Assembly: GCA_000413015.1 (NCBI GenBank)
Contig: KE332516.1
Location: forward strand, 443,846-507,845
DNA length: 64,000 nucleotides
Reading direction: 5' to 3'
From: Treponema socranskii subsp. paredis ATCC 35535
Lineage (GTDB): Bacteria > Spirochaetota > Spirochaetia > Treponematales > Treponemataceae
Shown: piece after piece, positions 58,847-64,000 of the stretch
Layout of the letters: the number at the start of each line of letters is the position of its first letter
Position numbering within the stretch: the first letter of the stretch is position 1
The notes under the pieces: model-generated
The model's database searches: none
The model's input: only the letters and a program-made list of their open reading frames with translations
Told to the model about the DNA's origin: nothing
Made by a program: the position numbers and the translations under genes

Positions 58847-59881
58847 ATGAAAAAAATCGTTACGCTCGGAGAATTGCTGCTCAGGCTCAGCGCACCGGGG
58901 CATGAACGCTTTTTCCAGTCGCCGAATTTTGAAGCGACCTTCAGCGGGAGCGAAGCGAATATCGCATGCGAACTCGCGCAGCTCGGAAACAGAGCTTCTT
59001 ACGTAACCGCCGTCCCCGACAACGCAATCGGAGAAGCCGCTCTTTCGGAAGTACGCAAATACGATGTCGATCTTTCCTCGGTGATCCGAAAAAACGGCAG
59101 AATCGGCATCTACTTTCTCGAAACGGGCGCGTACCGGCGTCCGTCGAATGTCGTCTACGACAGGGAAAACAGCTGCATCGCCGAAGCGCTTCCGTCCGAT
59201 TTTGATTGGGAAGCCGTTTTTGCGGACGCATCGTGGTTTCACATAAGCGGCATCACCCCTGCCGTTTCCGAAAACGCATACCTCACGACGATCGAAGCGA
59301 TCGCCCAAGCAAAAAAACGGAATATCACCGTTTCATTCGACATCAACTACCGCGCAAAACTGTGGCGCTACGGACGGCGGGCGGAAGATGCTGTAAAAGA
59401 AATCGTCAAATCGGCAGACATTCTCATCACGAACGAAGGGCACATTCGCTTTTGTCTCGGTATCACGGTTCCCGGCTACGATACGTCGAGAGAGGGACTG
59501 CCTGACGAATATTTTGAAAAGATTTCGCTCGCCGTAAAACGCGAATACCCCAATATTCACACCGTCGCCCTGACAAGGCGCAGAACGTATACTTCGGACG
59601 TCAACGATTTTTCTGCGCTCCTGCACGACAAAAACGGAACGTTTTTCGTATCGAAAAAATATCACATCGAAAATATCGTCGATCGCGTCGGAGGGGGAGA
59701 TGCGTTCGCGGCGGGACTCATACACGGCTTTCATCACTTCAAAGACACGCAGTACGCTCTCGACTTCGCAACGGCGGCCGCAAGCTTTAAGCACACGATC
59801 CCCGGCGACATCGCGATTTTCCGAAAAGGAGAATTGGAAGCGCTCGTCGAAGGTGAAGCAACGGGAAGCATCCAGCGCTGA
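58847..59881 (+). CDS. Second PfkB-family sugar kinase (KdgK paralogue)
   Basis: 344 residues, tandem paralogue of the preceding gene: GELLLRLSAPGHERFFQSPNFEATFSGSEANIACELAQLG at the N-terminus and VDRVGGGDAFAAGLIHGF for the catalytic site. The two share nearly every motif but differ in the sugar-binding segment (YYAEKGASQRGSFVIYDR against YFLETGAYRRPSNVVYDR), so substrate preferences may differ. RBS GGAGAA lies ten bases upstream. Same transcript as kdgK. Ends at 59881; the next 155 bases contain a palindrome and no gene. Confidence 0.85.
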   Translation: MKKIVTLGELLLRLSAPGHERFFQSPNFEATFSGSEANIACELAQLGNRASYVTAVPDNAIGEAALSEVRKYDVDLSSVIRKNGRIGIYFLETGAYRRPSNVVYDRENSCIAEALPSDFDWEAVFADASWFHISGITPAVSENAYLTTIEAIAQAKKRNITVSFDINYRAKLWRYGRRAEDAVKEIVKSADILITNEGHIRFCLGITVPGYDTSREGLPDEYFEKISLAVKREYPNIHTVALTRRRTYTSDVNDFSALLHDKNGTFFVSKKYHIENIVDRVGGGDAFAAGLIHGFHHFKDTQYALDFATAAASFKHTIPGDIAIFRKGELEALVEGEATGSIQR

Positions 59882-59936
59882 AACGATCCGCCGTTTTTAC
59901 CCGCACGGGCGGAAACACCCCGTGCGTGTGCAATCG

Positions 59937-59960
59937 ACAAATTAATAATTATTAATTTGT
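59937..59960. repeat. Perfect 24-bp palindrome
   Basis: ACAAATTAATAA and its exact mirror complement form a continuous AT palindrome between the convergent kinase and mgsA genes. It may be a bidirectional terminator or a protein-binding site. Confidence 0.8.
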
Positions 59961-60037
59961 ATCGATACGGAACGCCGCCTTTTAAAATCGAACCGGCGGC
60001 GCGGCAGACGTCCCCTTTCCCGCGGCCGATTTATAGG

Positions 60038-60514
60038 TTACTTACCCGCTTTGAGATTTTCTTCGAACGCCTTTCTGTCAAAGGGCGCGTAGATGGGATC
60101 TTTCGGCACGTAGCCCGCATCGTCCCACAGCGAACTCGTAATCATCAGATCGGCGCTGTAGCGGTTACATGCAATCGGTATATTGTGGATCCTGCACTGG
60201 CGTAAAAGCATTTGAATGTCGGCTTCGTGAGGCTGCGGATTCAAATCGTCTATAAAAAAAACCGCAAAATCGATTTCCTTTCGAACGACGAGCGCCGCGA
60301 TTTCCGCATCCCCGCCCATAGGCCCCGAATGCATACAGGTTATATCGCTCGAAATACCGTGATGCATAAAGGATTCCCGCACGAGCGTGCCCGTCGTTCC
60401 CGTACAAAAAAGTTTGTGCGCCGAAAGCATTTCGGAATTGTTCAGCGCCCAGTCGACGATGTCGGCTTTGCGGTTATCGTGCGCTACAAGCGCGATTCGT
60501 AATTTTCGTTTCAT
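60038..60514 (-). CDS. mgsA: Methylglyoxal synthase
   Basis: 158 residues. Converts dihydroxyacetone phosphate to methylglyoxal and phosphate, relieving sugar-phosphate stress. Family blocks: IALVAHDNRKADIVDWA, FCTGTTGTLV (phosphate-binding), SGPMGGDAEIAALV with the catalytic Asp, FFIDDLNPQPHEADIQ and IPIACNRYSADLMITS. Length is normal. RBS TGAGGAGT. Beside the sugar kinases on the opposite strand. Confidence 0.95.
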   Translation of the reverse strand: MKRKLRIALVAHDNRKADIVDWALNNSEMLSAHKLFCTGTTGTLVRESFMHHGISSDITCMHSGPMGGDAEIAALVVRKEIDFAVFFIDDLNPQPHEADIQMLLRQCRIHNIPIACNRYSADLMITSSLWDDAGYVPKDPIYAPFDRKAFEENLKAGK

Positions 60515-60636
60515 GCAATACTCCTCAAGCGGCGGCGCCGTTTCGGCCGGCGCCTTTTATCATATTTTTTATCGATCGGATGCAGGCTTACAAGTTTTAC
60601 ACAGGTCAGATCTCTCATCCAGAAAATCAAACCATC

Positions 60637-63477
60637 TTACCGCACCTGAAAAACCGAACTTGGCACAAACTCAGAATTTTCAAACTCACTGCCGCTTCGA
60701 GCTGTAATTTGAACTTCGGCTCTGTAATCCCCTTTCCGGATTGAATAAAATCTTTTAGAAGTAGAAAGGGTAGTATCTTCTTTAAGAAGGCTCCAAGTGA
60801 CCACATCTATTATACGCACCTTATATCCGTCTATATTGAGGGGGCTTACGGAAGCAGGCTTAGTCCAGCTTACCTCAACAGTCGAGCTAAAAGACATGTT
60901 TCTAACATCAACCTTCAAATTTTCAACACCGGGAAGCATTGGATACGGGTGTGCAGCAGCCGATTCGTCGCTTAATTCGGAGTCGGCACTGGATGTCAAA
61001 TTGCCTTGCGCCATAACCCTGACGGTGTAATTTTTTGCCGGATTCTGACCGGGAAAATACGTTTCCAAAGGTGACGCGGCAGCATCTACAAGCCGGGCTG
61101 CCTTAAACTCGCCGTCTTCGTACAGATTCACACAATACCGCGTTGCACTGGAAACGGGAGTCCACGAAGCTTTTAATCCTTTTGAATCAGGGACTAAAGA
61201 CGGTGTTGCCGGTTTTGCAAGCTGTACGGCACCTAAAGCGGGAACAACAAAAAAATCATAGTCGGGGATAGGCTCTCCGGAATGATTTGTTCCCGGCGAT
61301 ACAAGGTTACAGGCAAAGGTTTTATTCCATGCATTGTCTTTTATGCGCGCCAAATCGGGATCGTCGTCCTTTTCGTGCGAATCGTTATTCGTTGCAGTCC
61401 GCGTCCCGTCGGCAAGATTTATTCCGCCGGTTAAAGGAGCGTCGCCTATCTTTACTCCGTAATTTCCGCCCTTAAAAACAGAACCTTCAACGGCGCCCGT
61501 GACAAGCACATAATAAGCTGCCGAAGCTTCCGGAACAAAAAATAAAGTATCTAAAGCATCCCGATCGTAACGCAAAATCAGATTGTCGGGATTGAAGCTG
61601 CCGTCCGCTTGCGCTTTAAATACGGCGATGACGGTATCGGTGGTATCGGCTCCGCCGTTATAGTACGAGTTGCTAACGGTAGACACCCACATTCCCGCCG
61701 TATTAAAATCCGCATCGACATATTGATCGGTGCCGTCTACGGTAAAATCTTTTTTTTGCGTTTCGCCGCCGCAAGTAACAAAAACCGAATAGGATTTGCC
61801 TTTTACCAAGCCTTTAAAGGCAACGTCCGCTTGACTGTTGGGTCCTACATATGCAAGCGGTACATTCGTCGTGCCGTCCACAAGACTGACTTTGTCCCGT
61901 ATCGGAATATAAACGCCCTTGTTTTTAAGACGCACCCTTACCGTGCCTTCACCGTATACATCGTTTGCGGGAGGAACGGTATTTTTTTGAACCGAATCGG
62001 CAGCCGCCAAAACGTTTACCCGTCCGTATCCGAACCTTTCGTCAAAAGAAGCCGCGCCGTCTATTTTATCGGCTGTTTTTTCGATTAAGGTTTTTATTTG
62101 ATACGGCGTTAAAGAGTGCGCGTTGTCAAAAGAAAGCAAATAGCTTATAAGACCGGTTACAAAGGGAGCCGCCATGGAAGTTCCGCTTAGAGAAACATAA
62201 GCCGATGGGGTCGAATTGCCGCATGAAATAATGCTTTCTCCGGGAGCGGCGACGCTTATCCACGCGCCGTTGTTGCTGAAACGGGCTTTTTTGTCTTTAC
62301 CGTTTGTCGCACCGACTGCGAGTACGCCAGGAAATGCCGCAGGATAAGCTGCCGTATAGCGCCCCTCGTTTCCCATAGCGATTACGGGCAACACGTCGTG
62401 CATGAGCGCATTCGTTAAAATACTGAAAGCGTATTCCGAACCGATCGATCCCCCGAGCGACATATTTACCGGAACCGTTTTTTGCGTAATTTGAAAATTC
62501 GTATTTTGAATATGTGAAGGAAGCTGTGCCTCATCATCCGACGTTCTTGCACCAGGCGCTTTACGCAAGATTTCGACGGTATTCGTCAAATCAGCCAAAG
62601 CACCGTACACGGCCCACGCGGTACCGCCCCCCTTAAAACCCAGCGATTGATACGAAATAAGTTTTGTTTTTTTCCATGCAACGCCCGCAATGCCTTTGTC
62701 GTTGTCGCCGAGCGCGCACATAATGCCCGAACAGTGAGTACCGTGCCCGTCAGTATCCCAATTCGAATCGAACGGTACTTCGGTAAAAGGATTTCCGTCT
62801 CCGATATATGAGCCGCCGGAAGTTCGAGCGGATTTTGCATACAATACTACCGATTCGGCTCCTGCATTAAAATCTTCGTGCAGCATATTTATGCCTGTAT
62901 CGATAATGCCTGCAACGACATCTTTATCGCCGTAGCCTATGTCTTTATACGCTTGCAGTGCCTTTGTTATGTCCAAGGCATAGCTTTCCGCATCCGAAAC
63001 CGGATCCTGCAAAACATTGCCGTCACCGAGTCCTTGCGTACTCGCAACGGGTTCGGTTGAAGACGGAGATAGAGCAATGTCTTTGGATTCGACAATTTTG
63101 GGAGACGCAACTTTATAGTCGTTGTCCGCGCTGAGCACGCCTTTTATCGAAAAGACGGATTTCAGCAATGCCTCATTGCCGGTATTTTTATGCAAATACC
63201 AATAGGTAAACTCCGTACCCGTTAAAGAAAGCTCGCCGCATACGTCGATACCCTTATCCGTAAAAAGCGTTTTATCAAAACCGTCGGCGGTTTTTGCAAT
63301 AACAAAACCTTCAACGATATCGTTTGCATTCGGATTATATACCGCGCTTGTGTTAAAAGAATTTGAAGAGATAGAAGCATTTTCCGCCGTAAAAGAAGCC
63401 GAACCGTTTATAACCGGCGAGCAGGCAAAAAACAGCGCACACAGCGCCGCAGCAAAAATCGTCAGTATCTTTTTCAT
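60637..63477 (-). CDS. Subtilisin-like (S8) serine protease lipoprotein
   Basis: 946 residues. Signal peptide (ILTIFAAALCALFFACS) with Cys at the expected lipobox position, so surface lipoprotein. An N-terminal region of about 150 residues precedes the peptidase. Catalytic triad: Asp in VVAGIIDTGINMLHEDF (about 192), His in DGHGTHCSGIMCALGD (about 246), Ser in SLSGTSMAAPFVTGLI (about 432), with the oxyanion-hole Asn in VIAMGNEGR. The C-terminal 400 residues include fibronectin-III-like modules near the end (LSVPDSKGLKASWTPVSSATRYCVNLYEDG and VEVSWTKPASVSPLNIDGYKVRI). It resembles dentilisin (PrtP) of T. denticola in type and length range; an upstream gene on the same strand parallels the prc genes of that operon. 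Confidence 0.9.
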   Translation of the reverse strand: MKKILTIFAAALCALFFACSPVINGSASFTAENASISSNSFNTSAVYNPNANDIVEGFVIAKTADGFDKTLFTDKGIDVCGELSLTGTEFTYWYLHKNTGNEALLKSVFSIKGVLSADNDYKVASPKIVESKDIALSPSSTEPVASTQGLGDGNVLQDPVSDAESYALDITKALQAYKDIGYGDKDVVAGIIDTGINMLHEDFNAGAESVVLYAKSARTSGGSYIGDGNPFTEVPFDSNWDTDGHGTHCSGIMCALGDNDKGIAGVAWKKTKLISYQSLGFKGGGTAWAVYGALADLTNTVEILRKAPGARTSDDEAQLPSHIQNTNFQITQKTVPVNMSLGGSIGSEYAFSILTNALMHDVLPVIAMGNEGRYTAAYPAAFPGVLAVGATNGKDKKARFSNNGAWISVAAPGESIISCGNSTPSAYVSLSGTSMAAPFVTGLISYLLSFDNAHSLTPYQIKTLIEKTADKIDGAASFDERFGYGRVNVLAAADSVQKNTVPPANDVYGEGTVRVRLKNKGVYIPIRDKVSLVDGTTNVPLAYVGPNSQADVAFKGLVKGKSYSVFVTCGGETQKKDFTVDGTDQYVDADFNTAGMWVSTVSNSYYNGGADTTDTVIAVFKAQADGSFNPDNLILRYDRDALDTLFFVPEASAAYYVLVTGAVEGSVFKGGNYGVKIGDAPLTGGINLADGTRTATNNDSHEKDDDPDLARIKDNAWNKTFACNLVSPGTNHSGEPIPDYDFFVVPALGAVQLAKPATPSLVPDSKGLKASWTPVSSATRYCVNLYEDGEFKAARLVDAAASPLETYFPGQNPAKNYTVRVMAQGNLTSSADSELSDESAAAHPYPMLPGVENLKVDVRNMSFSSTVEVSWTKPASVSPLNIDGYKVRIIDVVTWSLLKEDTTLSTSKRFYSIRKGDYRAEVQITARSGSEFENSEFVPSSVFQVR

Positions 63478-63489
63478 CTTTTACTCCCT

Positions 63490-64000
63490 TTAATTTCCGA
63501 CCGTAAACGTAAAGCGTCCGTTTACCGCATTTGCACCGTTCGCTCCGTTGTTTCCGTACGATACGGCGGGACAAAACTGCGTATCACCGTTTTCATCCGT
63601 ATATGTATATTCTTTTACAAAACACAAAGCCGTATCGTCATTAAGCGAAGCAAAATTGCTTCCCCAATCCTGTATATCCCATTGGTAACTCGTTCCTTTT
63701 TCATAAGCAAGCGGCTTGTTTAATCCGTGTGTTCCATCTATGGGAATAACATTAAAAAACGGAACCCGAACGAATTTTTCGGTAAATTCGACAACGCCCC
63801 TCGTTGTATCCACTTTAACAAGGTCGGCAAGTGAATGTACACCATACGCGCTTAATATACCGTCTGTAATCAACTCGGAAACTTTTTTGCGTTCGGCAAC
63901 AAGCTCACCCGTCGTTTCATCGCACACTTCAATTACAATATCCGGATGTCCCGAATCATCAAAAATATAGCTGAATTTGGCACCGAACCGGGGAATACCT
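63490..64000 (-). CDS. Partial gene upstream of the protease (3' end only)
   Basis: At least 170 residues, open to the window edge and therefore lacking its start. The visible part, GAKFSYIFDDSGHPDIVIEVCDETTGELVAERKKVSELI then GVVEFTEKFVRVPFFNVIPIDGTHGLNKP and FVKEYTYTDENGDTQFCPAVSYG, is beta-rich and acidic and looks like the C-terminal domain of an exported protein. Family not recognised. It stops 12 bases before the protease gene, so the two are co-transcribed; a PrcA/PrcB-like partner role is possible but unproven. Confidence 0.6.
   Translation of the reverse strand, partial: GIPRFGAKFSYIFDDSGHPDIVIEVCDETTGELVAERKKVSELITDGILSAYGVHSLADLVKVDTTRGVVEFTEKFVRVPFFNVIPIDGTHGLNKPLAYEKGTSYQWDIQDWGSNFASLNDDTALCFVKEYTYTDENGDTQFCPAVSYGNNGANGANAVNGRFTFTVGN

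Overview
The window looks like chromosomal DNA of a treponeme-like spirochaete of roughly balanced base composition. The evidence is the mix of outer-membrane barrel proteins, lipoproteins with loose spirochaetal lipoboxes (ending FTSC, FVSC, PVSC, FACS-type), Rpn-type PD-(D/E)XK genes, an RsbU/RsbV-like cassette, a B-repeat lipoprotein and a dentilisin-like subtilase lipoprotein. This assignment is inferred from gene content; no rRNA lies in the window.

Layout. 0-8.3 kb, minus strand: RNB exoribonuclease coupled to an outer-membrane protein gene; a lone UgpC/MsmX-type ATPase; an AmmeMemoRadiSam operon (Memo-AMMECR1 fusion, DNA methyltransferase, radical SAM). 8.5-15 kb, plus strand: feoAB, azlCD and a U32 protein, with tRNA-Thr(CGT) and a small membrane protein on the minus strand. 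15-31.7 kb: ssb, B-repeat lipoprotein, a large unknown protein, hisC, a chemotaxis receptor, a phosphoesterase, a barrel protein, Rpn genes, a SUMF1-fold lipoprotein-like gene and a CorA transporter. 31.8-38 kb is an AT-rich accessory island: SAP-domain protein, integron-cassette-like segments with attC-like sites, a PIN toxin-antitoxin pair, two broken genes, a short mobile element in two copies, and a four-gene operon combining a SsuABC-type transporter with a small protein that keeps the four H-cluster cysteines of [FeFe] hydrogenases. 38-45 kb: a Walker-less GspE/PilB-like protein, another Rpn gene, glyA, an RRM protein, an M28-like peptidase and an OmpA-like protein. 45-49.4 kb: potABCD. 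50-56 kb: lipoprotein, STAS protein and two SpoIIE-type proteins, one apparently catalytically dead. 56-64 kb: DUF937 protein with duplicated leader, tandem PfkB sugar kinases, mgsA, a subtilase lipoprotein and a partial upstream gene.

Interspersed non-coding repeats of at least three families occupy most gaps over 200 bp. Several genes (the 630-residue unknown, hisC, corA, flavin reductase, M28-like, U32) have a -10 hexamer only 6-10 nt before the start codon, so leaderless mRNAs appear common. Most promising for follow-up: the H-cluster-like protein/ABC operon, the attC-like cassettes with a short element carrying AAT target duplications, the methyltransferase embedded in the AmmeMemoRadiSam operon, and the pseudophosphatase in the RsbU/RsbV cassette. 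All calls come from reading sequence and conserved motifs; no database search was run.
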